Positions 1-9,334 are shown, counted from the first letter of the stretch. The stretch is 64,000 nt of DNA from Rhodopseudomonas sp. P2A-2r (GCF_026015985.1 NZ_CP110389.1:2388001-2452000); one strand, 5' to 3'. Translations and numbers: made by a program. The notes: a model not told the origin generated them from the sequence alone.

Positions 1-1
1 G

Positions 2-103
2 GTCGGCAAAACATATCTCGGCGTCGACAGTAAAGACGAGTCACCGGCCATCAAGGTCGAGACGGAAGCCGGCCCGGCGAAACAAGCGTTCTCCAAACCC
101 TAA
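2..103 (+). CDS. Phage baseplate assembly protein V, C-terminal fragment
   Basis: An open frame enters from the left edge and ends at TAA 101-103, leaving the last 33 residues (VGKTYLGVD...QAFSKP). The position directly before gpW and gpJ matches gene V of P2-like phages, the baseplate spike/hub protein that ends in a repetitive beta-structured tail. The short tail itself is not diagnostic, so the call rests mostly on synteny. The start lies outside the window. Confidence 0.6.
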   Translation, partial: VGKTYLGVDSKDESPAIKVETEAGPAKQAFSKP

Positions 104-113
104 GGGGGCTACC

Positions 114-296
114 ATGCTGCACAAGAAACTTTATCGCCTGACTGATCAGGCGAACGTCGAATTGCGCCGACGCGCCGTCGACGGCCAGGTCGCCTTGACC
201 GATCGCGGTGCCGAATATGAGTTGTTGCGCGGCACGATCGAGGCCGAGGCCAAGGTCGCCGTTCCCGCGCGCGCCGCGTCGAAGCCGGCCGACTGA
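114..296 (+). CDS. Small prophage protein between gpV and gpW
   Basis: This is a 60-residue soluble, charged protein with no signal peptide or membrane segment. GGGGGCT lies just before the ATG and acts as a plausible ribosome binding site. The stop codon overlaps the ATG of the next gene (TGATG at 294-298), so it is probably translationally coupled to gpW. I do not recognise a family. Its place between V and W suggests an accessory baseplate or morphogenesis role, but that is inference. Confidence 0.6.
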   Translation: MLHKKLYRLTDQANVELRRRAVDGQVALTDRGAEYELLRGTIEAEAKVAVPARAASKPAD

Positions 297-706
297 TGGC
301 CGGCATCAACCGCGACACCGGAAAGCTTTTGACGGGATGGGCGCACGTCGCGCAGTCGCTGCAAGTGCTGTTCTCGACGCATTACGGCGCGCGGGTGATG
401 CGACGATATTTCGGCAGTGAGGTGCCGCCGCTGCTCGGCGAAAACCTCACGCCGCGCACCATCCTGCGCTTTACGTACGCGATTATCGTGGCGTGCGAGC
501 TATGGGAACCGCGCTTTCGTATCAAGCGCGTCGACATCGACCCGGCCGACAATTCTGTCGACCGGCTGCGCGGCGGTCGGCTGTCGATGACCATTCACGG
601 CGAGTACCGCCCGCGCGGCCACCTCGGCGACCCGACGCCGGCGCGCGGCGATTATGTCATTGCGATCGGCGCGGGGCCGGCCGGGGTTGAGGTATTGCCA
701 ACATGA
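296..706 (+). CDS. Baseplate wedge protein, gpW/gp25 family
   Basis: The 136-residue product resembles the GPW/gp25 family of contractile-tail baseplates. It carries the family's typical early region (TGWAHVAQSLQVLFSTHYG) and a closing part rich in R/V/D. In P2 the equivalent W protein joins the baseplate wedge with J. Its start overlaps the preceding stop, and its own stop overlaps the start of gpJ (ATGA at 703), so V-W-J-I looks like one translationally coupled operon. Length is close to P2 W (about 115 residues). Confidence 0.85.
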   Translation: MAGINRDTGKLLTGWAHVAQSLQVLFSTHYGARVMRRYFGSEVPPLLGENLTPRTILRFTYAIIVACELWEPRFRIKRVDIDPADNSVDRLRGGRLSMTIHGEYRPRGHLGDPTPARGDYVIAIGAGPAGVEVLPT

Positions 707-1572
707 GTCGTTTTTCCGCGATCGACCTCTCGCAACTGGCGCCGCCGCAACTGATCGAGACGATCAGTTACGAGTCGATCCTTGAGGCACAAAAAGCCTG
801 GGTTGTGGCGCAATGGGATGCCCTGCGCGTGTCGCGGCCCGATCTCCCGGCGCTCGATACGCTCGGCCTTGAAACCGAGCCGATCACGATCATTCTGGAA
901 GTCATGGCGTACCGCGAGACGCTGTTGCGCTCGCTCGTCAATGACAAGGCGCGCGCGGTGCTGCTCGCTTATGCCGTCGGCACCGACCTTGTGCACCTCG
1001 GCGCGCTGTACGGCGTCGGCAAGATGGCCGGCGAAAGTGACGATCGTTACCGCCGCCGCATCCAACTCGCACCGGAAGCGTTTTCGGTCGCCGGGCCGGC
1101 CGGCGCGTATGAGTTTCACGCGCTTTCGGTGTCGCTCGACATCGCCGACGCGCACGCCTATTCGCCTGGTGACGGGCGCGTGGCGATCGTGCTCGCCGGC
1201 GTCGATGGCGTCGACGTGTCCGACGCCGTGCTCAACGCTGTATTCGATCGGCTCGATCGCGACGACGTGGTGCCGTTGACCGATCAGCGTTCCGTCGTTC
1301 GCGCGACGAAAGTGTTTTACGATGTCGCGCTCGATCTCGTTATTCAGCGCGGGCCGGACCCGGCGACGATCAAGACGGTCGCCGAGGCATCGGTGCGGGC
1401 CTATGCAGCGTCGCGCTATCGGATTGGCGCCGAGGTTTACGGCGTCGGCATCACCGCCGCCGCCAAGGTCGGCGGCGTCGATAATATCATCGCGTCGTTT
1501 CCCGACGTGGTTTGCGGCGACCGCGAAATTCCGGTGCTGCGCAATCTCGCCATCACAAGCACGATCATCTAA
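703..1572 (+). CDS. Baseplate assembly protein J
   Basis: The 289-residue product matches gpJ of P2-like phages. The N-terminal part has the ILEVMAYRETLLRSLVN motif followed by AYAVGTDLVHLGALYGV, characteristic of the baseplate J family, and the length is close to P2 J (302). It forms the edge of the baseplate wedge with W and I. The ATG overlaps the gpW stop, which indicates coupling. There is no sign of truncation. Confidence 0.9.
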   Translation: MSRFSAIDLSQLAPPQLIETISYESILEAQKAWVVAQWDALRVSRPDLPALDTLGLETEPITIILEVMAYRETLLRSLVNDKARAVLLAYAVGTDLVHLGALYGVGKMAGESDDRYRRRIQLAPEAFSVAGPAGAYEFHALSVSLDIADAHAYSPGDGRVAIVLAGVDGVDVSDAVLNAVFDRLDRDDVVPLTDQRSVVRATKVFYDVALDLVIQRGPDPATIKTVAEASVRAYAASRYRIGAEVYGVGITAAAKVGGVDNIIASFPDVVCGDREIPVLRNLAITSTII

Positions 1573-1584
1573 GCGGGTGCCGAC

Positions 1585-2787
1585 ATGAGTTTGACGCCGG
1601 ACGATCACCTATTGCCGGCGAACGCCGCGCCGCTAGAGCAAGTCATCGCGGCATCGGGCCGCCGCATTCAAGCGATCCCGGTGCCGATCGATACGGTGTC
1701 GCAACCCTACGAGGTAAAGGCGTCGTTTCTGCCGTTCGTTGGCTGGGGCCTGTCGGTCGATGTCTGGTTTAACGAGTGGCCGGAAACGACAAAGCGCAAC
1801 ATCGCGGCCCGCTCGTTGCTGCTGCATCAGAAAAAGGGCACGCTGTACGCGATTAGCGAATACGCGCGTTACGCTGGCGGTGCCGTGCTGTCGGTCGAGC
1901 GACCGCCGACCCGCATTTTTTCCGGGCCGTCGCTAACCCGCGAGCAGCGCGAGGCGTGGTTGTCGCGCTTGCCGCAAGTGCGGGTGTTCCTCATTCAAGA
2001 GGAAGGGCAATTCGGTTCGGCCAAGGCGTTCGGCGGCGGCAAGCAACGCGGCCGGTTCTTCGAACGATCGTTCGCGGTGCCCTCGACGGCGCTGTCGCGG
2101 CTTCATCGGCGCGCCCGGTGGGTTGTCAACGGCGTCGAGCAAACCATTCGCGTCGGCGAATTCGGCAGTTACTTCCGGCTGCATTTTCCGTCGACGGAAG
2201 GCCGATCGGTGTTCTGCGATCGGGTGCGTGCGCGGCGTTTCTTCATCCCCTCGACCGCCTGGCGCCGGCTCGCAACAGTGGCGCCGGCGCCTCGCCTGGC
2301 CTGGCGCTCGCCGGTGTCGCCGACGTTGCAGGCCGTCACTTCCGAACCGGAGCGCACCAAAATTCCCGGCACGCGCGGGCCGCGGCGTTTCAGTAACACG
2401 CCGATGCACGGCTTTTTCGTGCCGTCGTCGGCCAAGTACCGGATTTTCGATCGCTACGCCATCAATGACGGCTCGCGACCTTTGAAGCGACCGGCGTTCC
2501 AATTTACCGGCATCGGTCGCTATGGATTTCCGGCGCACACCGCGTTCCTGCGCATGTCGATCCCTGGCAAGCGCAGCAAGCGCGCCGCCGGCGAGGGCAT
2601 CATGATCCCGCGCTCGCGCTACTGGATTCCACACGACGGCACCCGCGTCGACAACGTGAAGCGCGCCATTCAAAGCGCGAAACGCCTGTCGGATCGCGTT
2701 CTCCTTAACCTTGGGCCGAAACCGCGCTTCATCGCCGGCCGCCCGTTCTTTGCCGGTGTCGATAAACTCGTCATCGGTCGACCTTAA
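1585..2787 (+). CDS. Phage tail protein I, extended form
   Basis: The first 130 residues resemble P2 gpI (LLPANAAPLEQVIA..., then LPFVGWGLSVDVWFNEWPE and the KGTLYAISEYARYAGG segment), the baseplate component that joins J to the fibres. P2 gpI is about 176 residues whereas this protein has 400. The extra C-terminal half is basic and repetitive, with recurring RxxFxxPS(T/S)A motifs, and may be a fibre-attachment or adhesion extension. It starts 12 bases after gpJ and belongs to the same operon. Confidence 0.8.
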   Translation: MSLTPDDHLLPANAAPLEQVIAASGRRIQAIPVPIDTVSQPYEVKASFLPFVGWGLSVDVWFNEWPETTKRNIAARSLLLHQKKGTLYAISEYARYAGGAVLSVERPPTRIFSGPSLTREQREAWLSRLPQVRVFLIQEEGQFGSAKAFGGGKQRGRFFERSFAVPSTALSRLHRRARWVVNGVEQTIRVGEFGSYFRLHFPSTEGRSVFCDRVRARRFFIPSTAWRRLATVAPAPRLAWRSPVSPTLQAVTSEPERTKIPGTRGPRRFSNTPMHGFFVPSSAKYRIFDRYAINDGSRPLKRPAFQFTGIGRYGFPAHTAFLRMSIPGKRSKRAAGEGIMIPRSRYWIPHDGTRVDNVKRAIQSAKRLSDRVLLNLGPKPRFIAGRPFFAGVDKLVIGRP

Positions 2788-2800
2788 CCACGAGGGCCAC

Positions 2801-5065
2801 ATGCGACAGCAAGTAATTTTTCGCGACTATCAGGAAGAACAGGCCGCAGATCACAACGATTTGCAGGCGTATGCGCGCCGGTCGATGGATGACATCGTGC
2901 GCGATGCCGTCACGGCGACCCGTCGTTTCGCCGCATTCGATATCGTCAAGTCGGCACAGGTCGAGGTGACGGTCGCGCCTGGTCGCTTCTACGATCAGGG
3001 CGGCGCGGTGTACGCGCGCGAAACGGCGCTCGTGCAGTCGCTGGTCACGAGCCTCGCGGCGGCGTCCAAGCGCATTATCACGCTGTCGGTGTACGGCCAG
3101 GAGAACGAAACCGACACCGCCGAGCGCGATTTCTTGACCAACGTGGAAACCGGCGCGACCGAACCGGACTCGGTGCCGATGACGCGTTCGCGCGACGCGG
3201 TGCTCGCTTTCACCGCAGGATCGGAAAGCGCCGATCCGCAGCCGCCGACCATCCCGGCCACGCACGTCGCGATCGCGCAGATCGTCGTTGATACGCTTCA
3301 GGTCGTTTCCGTCACGATGGTTGAAACCAACCGCGTCGCCTCGACCGATGACCTCGATCAGCGCGCCGACGTGCTGGAAGAATTCAAGCGCAAGATCGAG
3401 CCGCGCATCACCTCGCTCGCATCCGATCTCGCGGCGCTCGCCGCGCGCGGTGCGTCTGGTCTGCAAAAATCGGCCTTTGCGTCAATGTTCCTCGACCTGG
3501 CGCGCGTCAAGGAAAAGCTTCGCTTTCCCGACACCGCGTCGGATTATGGCGCCGACTTCTTTCTCGACCTGTCGCATTCCGACACGCTCAACGCGGCGGC
3601 GCTCGGCTATGACGCCAAGGTCGAGGAAGGCATTCGCTTTTCCGACGCCAATGCCAACCTGTTCGAAATCGGGCTGTTCTCGGCGCTCGATCCGAACGCG
3701 ACGCTCGCCAACGGCCTCTTGCTGCCGCGCTATTCTGACGAGTTGAAAATCACGACGGGCGCATTCGCCAGCGACCTCGGCATGGCGCAATATGGTTTCC
3801 AGACGACGACGATGCAGCAAGGGTTCATGTCGCGATCGCGGCTGCGCTACGGCGGGTCGCTCGACGTGTGTTCCAATGGATCGAACTACAACACGCCGGG
3901 GCAGGCAACCGACCTGACCGGCCTCTATGATCTCACGAGCACGGCATTCACTGCGGTCGCGTCGATCAGCTACGATCCGAACTATTGGGCGCATGAGTCC
4001 TATCGCTCCAATACCTATTGGCTCGATACGTGGAAGGAACCGTTTCTGTATGCGGTGACGACTGAGCATGTCATCAACGGTGCTCAGGTCGCGCAGTCGT
4101 TCCTGATCTCCAATGATACGTGGGCGTCAAAGATTGGCTTTTTCATCACTTCGAAGGGCGGTAACGAGGATATCCACCTTGCGCTCTGCGAAGTGACCAA
4201 CGGTGTGCCGAACCTCGATCGCGTTGTGATGAAAACCGTTCTGCCGAGCGCGAGCATTCTGATCGGCTGGAATCGGGTGAGCATCCCGGCCACCTTCCTC
4301 GCCAAGGGCAAGCGCTTTGCCGTTGTCGTGGTGTCGAACGCGAATCACAAGATCGGCATGGCCGAGGGGCAGGGCTACCTCGACGGCACGTTCTTCTATT
4401 CGACCGATGGTGTCTATTATCAGGGCGACCTGACGAAAGACATGATGTTGGAAATCTACGGCGCAAAATTCGATGCGTCGCAGGTTGCCATCGAATTTGC
4501 GCCGATCAACCTCGACGGCGGCCTGCGCACGATCGATATTCTCGCTGAAATGTGGGTGCCGGACAGTGCGCAACTCGTATGGGAAATGCGCCCGAACGGT
4601 AGCGGCGAATGGCAGTCGCTGACGCCGGATAACGCCGGCGTGCTCGGCGCGGCGCCGGCGCTGGTACAGTTCCGCGCCCGTTTCGTGGGAACGCGCGACA
4701 TGCACGCCGGCATCAAGTTGACCGGCTCGCGTGTCAAGGTGTCGCGGCCGAAACTGGCGTTCAAGCATGTCTCGTCGCTCGTTACGCTCGCGAATCCGTC
4801 GAATGAAATTCACATCGTCGAATTGCTCGAAAATTTCAACGACACGCCGCACGATCTCGACGTGACATTGCGGGTCGGCGCGGTGACGGAAACGGCCGAC
4901 ACGGTGACGACGAAACTGATCAATGCCGCAGATAAGCGGTATGAGCGGGAATTTACGTTCAATCTGCCGGCGCCGGTGTCGTCGTTCCGTATCATCAACA
5001 CCGGCGCGACCAACTCGCCGCAAGACACGTACCACGTCGCCGAGCGCACGCATTACTCGATCTAA
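2801..5065 (+). CDS. Large tail/baseplate structural protein (DUF4815-like, putative fibre)
   Basis: This 754-residue protein starts at MRQQVIF (2801), 13 bases after the gpI stop. An upstream in-frame ATG at 2711 lies inside gpI and is unlikely to be used. The N-terminal third (RDYQEEQAADHNDLQ..., then APGRFYDQGGAVYARETA) resembles the DUF4815-type phage structural domain. The rest is rich in beta-strand-like segments. It occupies the slot of the P2 tail fibre H, so a host-recognition or baseplate-fibre role is likely. A stem-loop terminator follows. Confidence 0.65.
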   Translation: MRQQVIFRDYQEEQAADHNDLQAYARRSMDDIVRDAVTATRRFAAFDIVKSAQVEVTVAPGRFYDQGGAVYARETALVQSLVTSLAAASKRIITLSVYGQENETDTAERDFLTNVETGATEPDSVPMTRSRDAVLAFTAGSESADPQPPTIPATHVAIAQIVVDTLQVVSVTMVETNRVASTDDLDQRADVLEEFKRKIEPRITSLASDLAALAARGASGLQKSAFASMFLDLARVKEKLRFPDTASDYGADFFLDLSHSDTLNAAALGYDAKVEEGIRFSDANANLFEIGLFSALDPNATLANGLLLPRYSDELKITTGAFASDLGMAQYGFQTTTMQQGFMSRSRLRYGGSLDVCSNGSNYNTPGQATDLTGLYDLTSTAFTAVASISYDPNYWAHESYRSNTYWLDTWKEPFLYAVTTEHVINGAQVAQSFLISNDTWASKIGFFITSKGGNEDIHLALCEVTNGVPNLDRVVMKTVLPSASILIGWNRVSIPATFLAKGKRFAVVVVSNANHKIGMAEGQGYLDGTFFYSTDGVYYQGDLTKDMMLEIYGAKFDASQVAIEFAPINLDGGLRTIDILAEMWVPDSAQLVWEMRPNGSGEWQSLTPDNAGVLGAAPALVQFRARFVGTRDMHAGIKLTGSRVKVSRPKLAFKHVSSLVTLANPSNEIHIVELLENFNDTPHDLDVTLRVGAVTETADTVTTKLINAADKRYEREFTFNLPAPVSSFRIINTGATNSPQDTYHVAERTHYSI

Positions 5066-5087
5066 TCGAGGCGCGACTGCAGGCACC

Positions 5088-5124
5088 GGCCCGGCCGCGC
5101 GCGAGCGTGTGCCGGGCTTTTCTT
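5088..5124 (+). terminator. Rho-independent terminator after the fibre-like gene
   Basis: GCCCGGC at 5089-5095 pairs with GCCGGGC at 5111-5117 and is followed by TTTTCTTT. It would end the V-W-J-I-fibre transcript or attenuate entry into the next genes. Confidence 0.6.
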
Positions 5125-5145
5125 TGGCAAAACAATGAGGCCACC

Positions 5146-5331
5146 ATGTCGAAAAAGCCCAAAACTGCACCGACCTATGACGCGGCAACCGTCTACCGTG
5201 TTGAGGTTAGCCGCGCCGTCCGCATCAGCGAGCATGTCTTGCTGTCGCCGAGGCATCATGAGATCAAGGTGAAGGGGTCCGTTCTAGAAACCTTGCCCGC
5301 CGACGCGATCATTTCAGCCGAGGCGATCTAA
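5146..5331 (+). CDS. Small prophage protein upstream of tail fibre
   Basis: This 61-residue protein starts at MSKKPKT (5146) with GAGGCC six bases upstream. It contains YRVEVSRAVRISEHVLLSPRHHEIKVKG, a compact mostly beta segment seen in small phage head or tail proteins of similar position, but I do not assign a family. It ends three bases before the next ATG (5335), so it is part of the fibre transcript. Confidence 0.6.
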   Translation: MSKKPKTAPTYDAATVYRVEVSRAVRISEHVLLSPRHHEIKVKGSVLETLPADAIISAEAI

Positions 5332-5334
5332 GCA

Positions 5335-6726
5335 ATGGCGCGCCGGTTTGAAGCCTACGCGGTCAAGCGAAACGACAACCTCGGCGATCCTGATTTCTGG
5401 AACAAGCGTTTCGAGGATATCGACCTCCGCATCGCCGCCCGCGAGCTTGACGGCGACAAAATCGCCGGCGCGGTTGATGAGCTAACATCGGTCGCGCTCG
5501 CGCGGCTGAACGACACGTTCACGCCTGTTGTAAGCGAGGCTATTGAGCGGCTGAATTCGGTCGGCGCGTTGTTCTCGTCGACATCGGATAGCACCGTGAC
5601 GATCGGCGCGGGCTTCAAGACGTTTCTGCTTGACGAAAGCACCCGCGCCGGTTTCGTGGTTCCCGAATTCGTCGGCGTTCGCCCGGCCGGTCTGTCCGAT
5701 CGGGGTTTGATCGCGCAAGTCACGGCATACGATCGAGTGACCGGCTTGCTTGATGTCGAGGTGGTGCTGTTCTCAGGCGCCGGCACTTATGACGATTGGG
5801 TGATCCGCATCACCGGCGCGCCCGATGTCGATCATTCGACGCGCATCGACAACCCGCATGAAACCACGGCGGCACAGGTCGGGGCCTATACGGTCGCGCA
5901 GGCCAATACCGCAATCGGCAATGCGGTCGCCGGTGCCGTAGCCGCCGAGGCCACGGCGCGCGACAGTGCGATCGGTGCGGCGATATCTGCATTGAAGGGC
6001 GGCGTTTCGACAGCCTATGACACACTGATCGAGATCGCGACCAAAATAACCGACAACGATTCCGTGGTCGGAGGCATTATCACGAGCCTCGGCAATCGGC
6101 TGCGGTTTGACGCCGCGCAGGCGCTGACGTTCGGACAGCAAAAGCAGGCTCTCGCCAATCTTGGTTCGTGGGAAGCCGGCGACGCGAAGTTGACGTTTCG
6201 AAGTGTCGCATCGCCGGGGTGGTTCATTTGTGACGATGGCACGATCGGCGACGCGAGTTCGGGCGCGACGACGCGCGCCAATGCTGACACGGCCGATGCT
6301 TATGCCGTATTTTGGGGGATCGCTGCCTGTACGTTGCAGGATAGCGCGGGCGTGGCGATTGGCAGTAAGGGCGCGAGTGCGGCGGCAGATTATGCGTTGC
6401 ATCGCCGCCTCGTGATTCCGAAAACGCTTGGCCGCGCTATCGCAATCGCAGGCGCCGGTTCCGGCCTCACGTCGCGAGTGCTCGGAGCGACGGCGGGATC
6501 GGAAACGGAAACGCCGACGATCAGTAAGACTGCTGCGCACACGCATTCTATCTTTCTCGCGGCAATGAATTCAGCGCCTCCGGATTTGGCGTCGGTAAAC
6601 ACGCCATCCGGCGCGTCGTCTGGCGCGGGTGTTGCGGGCGGAACCACAACGGGTTCGCAAGGTGGCGGTGCTGCCCTCAATATCATCCCGCCTGAATTTT
6701 TCGTGAAGATTGCTATCAAACTTTGA
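5335..6726 (+). CDS. Phage tail fibre / collar-type protein
   Basis: The 463-residue protein has an N-terminal structural region, a central Ala-rich helical stretch (AVAGAVAAEATARDS) and a C-terminal receptor-type tip. The tip carries the pattern of phage collar/fibre tips: GWFICDDGTIGD, LGRAIAIAGAG, KTAAHTHSI and a final IIPPEFFVKIAIKL. In P2-like phages the fibre binds the cell surface. The end is Gly/Ser/Thr-rich and likely the variable host-range part. It sits 9 bases before a fibre-assembly-type gene. Confidence 0.75.
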   Translation: MARRFEAYAVKRNDNLGDPDFWNKRFEDIDLRIAARELDGDKIAGAVDELTSVALARLNDTFTPVVSEAIERLNSVGALFSSTSDSTVTIGAGFKTFLLDESTRAGFVVPEFVGVRPAGLSDRGLIAQVTAYDRVTGLLDVEVVLFSGAGTYDDWVIRITGAPDVDHSTRIDNPHETTAAQVGAYTVAQANTAIGNAVAGAVAAEATARDSAIGAAISALKGGVSTAYDTLIEIATKITDNDSVVGGIITSLGNRLRFDAAQALTFGQQKQALANLGSWEAGDAKLTFRSVASPGWFICDDGTIGDASSGATTRANADTADAYAVFWGIAACTLQDSAGVAIGSKGASAAADYALHRRLVIPKTLGRAIAIAGAGSGLTSRVLGATAGSETETPTISKTAAHTHSIFLAAMNSAPPDLASVNTPSGASSGAGVAGGTTTGSQGGGAALNIIPPEFFVKIAIKL

Positions 6727-6735
6727 GGTCGTTCG

Positions 6736-7356
6736 ATGCCCGAATTTCATCACCACCCGGACGGATATATTTGCGTCCGGGGCGTCGCGTTGTCCTACAC
6801 GGATACGCCGGCGAATTTTTCGGCCGACTTTGGCGTGGCCGTGCCGCCGCTGTTAGCTGGCGCCAATGAGCAGATTTACAGCCAGGGGCGTCGACATTGT
6901 TACATGGCCGAGGGCGATATCGTCGCCGGCGGCGATATGCCGTGGCCGGATGGCGACAGCATTATCGCGGCGATCGACCTTGGCCTCGCCGCGCAGGCGT
7001 TGCGAATGGTGCCCGTGCCGGTCGCTGTCGACTTGCTGGCGTACGCCAAGGATGCCAGTTGGCGCAAGGAAATCGGCGGCGTCGTGATCGCCGGCATTCC
7101 GGTCGCAACCGACGATCGGTCGCAACTGAAAATCCTCGGCTCGCGCGTGGCCGCCGATGCCGACCCGAATTGGTCGACGGAATGGGATGCGGCGAACGAT
7201 CAGACGTATCCGATCGATGCCGCGACCATGATCATGATCAGCGACGCAGTTGCCGCGCACGTCAACCGTTGTTTTTCGATCCGTGCCAGCGTCAAGGCGG
7301 CGATCGCCGCCGGCACCATCACCACGACGGCCGAGATCGACGCCGCTTTCGCGTAA
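6736..7356 (+). CDS. DUF4376-containing tail fibre-associated protein
   Basis: This 206-residue protein directly follows the fibre gene. The C-terminal 110 residues have the DUF4376 pattern: WRKEIGGVVIAGIPVATDDRSQ, then NWSTEWDA, then AHVNRCFSIRASVKAAI with a short tail. The family is common at the ends of phage fibre or fibre-chaperone proteins. The N-terminal half, with FHHHPDGYICVRG, is of unknown function. A fibre-assembly role is inferred from position. Confidence 0.65.
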   Translation: MPEFHHHPDGYICVRGVALSYTDTPANFSADFGVAVPPLLAGANEQIYSQGRRHCYMAEGDIVAGGDMPWPDGDSIIAAIDLGLAAQALRMVPVPVAVDLLAYAKDASWRKEIGGVVIAGIPVATDDRSQLKILGSRVAADADPNWSTEWDAANDQTYPIDAATMIMISDAVAAHVNRCFSIRASVKAAIAAGTITTTAEIDAAFA

Positions 7357-7383
7357 GCCTCGCCGCTTCATCCCTTCACCTTG

Positions 7384-7411
7384 AGGCCGTCCATTTGGGC
7401 GGCCTTTTCTT
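7384..7411 (+). terminator. Rho-independent terminator before the tail sheath
   Basis: AGGCCGTCC pairs with GGGCGGCCT around the ATTT loop and is followed by TTTCTTT. It separates the fibre transcript from the sheath-tube transcript. Confidence 0.7.
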
Positions 7412-7430
7412 TGAGCAAAGAGAGAAAAGC

Positions 7431-8684
7431 ATGACCGAACCGACTTTCGGAATTACCATCACCCGCGACGACAACGAGGCGCGGCCCGTTGTCGTTAGCG
7501 ATATGTCTGTCGTCGGCCTGGTCGGCACGGCGCCGGCCGCTGATGCCGCCGCGTTCCCGCTCGATACGCCGGTGCTGGTGTATTCGTCCGATATCACCAT
7601 GCTGACCAAGCTTGGCGCAACCGGCACGCTGCGCGATCAGATCGCCTTGATCAACGCGCAGTTGGCCGATTTTCAGGTCGCGGCGAAAGTCGTGGTTGTG
7701 CGCGTGGCGCCAGGCGTCGACGCGCCGGCCACGATCGCCAACATCCTCGGCGTCGAAGCCGACGGCAGTGGCCTTTTCGCGCTGTTGCAGGCCGGCCCGA
7801 TCCTCGGCGTGATCCCGCGCTTGATCGGCGTGCCCGGTTACACGCATCAGGTTTCCGGCGATGACCTAGCCAATCCGGTTTGCGCCGCGCTGCCTGGCAT
7901 TCTGTCCAAGCTGATCGCGCATGCCGTGGTCGAGGGACCGGGTACCAACGCGACCGCTATCAAGAATTGGCGCGAAACGCTGGCGTCCGGCCGGTTGATC
8001 CCGGTCGACGCGTGGACGAAAGTGCAGCACGGCGTCGACGTGGTGTCGGCGCCTGGCGTTGGCGCGATCCTCGGCGTCGCCGTTCGTCGCGACTATGAAA
8101 AGCGCGGCGTGCCTGGTCATTCCTGGGCAAATCAGCCGATCAACGGCATTCTCGGCCCGAACCGTTACGTCAATTTCTCGCTGACGGATGGCGCGACCGA
8201 AGGCCAGGACTTGCTTTCGAACAACATCGGCGTGCTGTTGCGCGGCGAGCTTGGCGTCGAAACTGCGATCTCGGCGTCGGGTTTCGTGTTCGTCGGCACC
8301 GACAACGCCGACACCGATCCGCTGTGGCAGTTCTACAATGTGACGCGCATGCGCGATTACATTCACCTCGGCTTGCTGCGGACGCTGCGCTTCTATCTCG
8401 GCAAGTTCAACATCACGCGCCAGACGATTCAGGCGGTGCTCAACACAATGCACGGTTTCCTCCGCGACCTCAAAGCCGACGATCACATTCTCGGCTTCAA
8501 GGTCGGTTTCGAACCGGACAAGAATTCGCCGGAAAATCTGCGGCTCGGCCGCTTCCGCTGCTACTTCGAAGCCGAGGAACCGCCGGTGCTCCGCCGCATC
8601 GACATCGACAGCCGGCGTTATGCGCACGCGCTTGAGGTGCTGGTCGATGACCTGGCGTCGCAGACTTCCGACCTCGTTGGCTAA
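7431..8684 (+). CDS. Tail sheath protein (P2 FI-like)
   Basis: The 417-residue product starts at MTEPTFGITITRDD (7431), with AGAGAGAAAAGC as ribosome binding site. It matches contractile-tail sheath proteins: SVVGLVGTAPAADA near the N terminus, TLGVAVRRDY/PGHSWANQP in the middle and the conserved NVTRMRDYIHLGLLRTLRFYLGK region. Its length is close to P2 FI (396). It polymerises around the tail tube and contracts on infection. A longer open frame entering from 6897 overlaps the preceding gene in another frame and is not the real N terminus. Confidence 0.92.
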   Translation: MTEPTFGITITRDDNEARPVVVSDMSVVGLVGTAPAADAAAFPLDTPVLVYSSDITMLTKLGATGTLRDQIALINAQLADFQVAAKVVVVRVAPGVDAPATIANILGVEADGSGLFALLQAGPILGVIPRLIGVPGYTHQVSGDDLANPVCAALPGILSKLIAHAVVEGPGTNATAIKNWRETLASGRLIPVDAWTKVQHGVDVVSAPGVGAILGVAVRRDYEKRGVPGHSWANQPINGILGPNRYVNFSLTDGATEGQDLLSNNIGVLLRGELGVETAISASGFVFVGTDNADTDPLWQFYNVTRMRDYIHLGLLRTLRFYLGKFNITRQTIQAVLNTMHGFLRDLKADDHILGFKVGFEPDKNSPENLRLGRFRCYFEAEEPPVLRRIDIDSRRYAHALEVLVDDLASQTSDLVG

Positions 8685-8696
8685 CGGCTGACATTG

Positions 8697-8720
8697 CGGC
8701 CCGTCGTTCGCGACGGGCCG
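8697..8720. promoter_or_regulatory. Perfect 10-bp hairpin with TTCG loop between sheath and tube genes
   Basis: CGGCCCGTCG and CGACGGGCCG flank a TTCG tetraloop. No T-run follows, so it is more likely an mRNA-stabilising or processing element, or a weak attenuator that sets the sheath:tube ratio, than a strong terminator. Confidence 0.6.
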
Positions 8721-8756
8721 ATCGACCTTCCTGAAATCTGAATAGGAGTCCGCCCG

Positions 8757-9295
8757 ATGGCCGGAACGATTTATGTGATGACTGCCGCCAACCTTTTTGC
8801 GGCGACCATGACCCGACGAAATCCAAGCACCTCACGCTCGACGAAATGCGCTTGCCGTCGCTGGAAGCCAACTACGGCGACCACGCCGCCGGCGGCGCTC
8901 TGTTCGGCGTCGAATTCGAACTCGGCATGAAAAAGCTGGAAGCCGGTTTCAAGCTGAAAGGCTTCGATCCCGACTTGCTCGTGCAGTTCGGCCTTGGCTC
9001 GCGGGTGCGCAATGTTTTCACGTCTTACGGCGTGATCATGGACAAGCGCACCGGCCGCTCGATCGAAAGCAAGGCCATTATCGAGGCGCGGCTCGGCAAG
9101 GTGTCGCCGGACGCCTTCAAGCGCGGCGACCTGATGGGATACGACTACGCCATGAATGAGATCATGTCGTATCAGTTGCATTTCGACGGCAAGGAAAAAA
9201 TCTATTGGGATTTTTTCACCAACGCATGGCGCGTCGATGGCGTCGATCAGAACGGCGACGAAAACCGCATTCTGCGCGTCACCGGCGCGGCGTAA
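8757..9295 (+). CDS. Major tail tube protein (P2 FII-like), apparent single-base frameshift
   Basis: The start is MAGTIYVMTAANLF (8757), with AGGAGT upstream. That frame then runs out, while the -1 frame continues CGDHDPTKSKHLTLDEMRLPS... to the stop at 9295. Joined, they give 179 residues, the size of P2 FII (172), and the junction NLF-CGDHDP is typical of the family. The break lies in a run of five T (8794-8798); a sixth T would restore the frame. It is either a missing base or, less likely, -1 slippage on the T run. The protein forms the inner tube inside the sheath. Confidence 0.85.
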
Positions 9296-9334
9296 GCCGC
9301 GCTGCAACTCGATCGAGCAACTAAGGGTAAAACG

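Noticed and set aside
6897..7430. Upstream extension of the tail sheath frame
   Set aside because: It overlaps the DUF4376 gene in another frame and crosses a terminator; MTEPTF at 7431 has a proper ribosome binding site.
8790..8800. Programmed -1 frameshift in the tail tube gene
   Set aside because: Slippage on the T run would give the right product, but sheath-tube systems are not known to need it, and the same one-base loss is seen in unrelated genes. A missing base is more likely.
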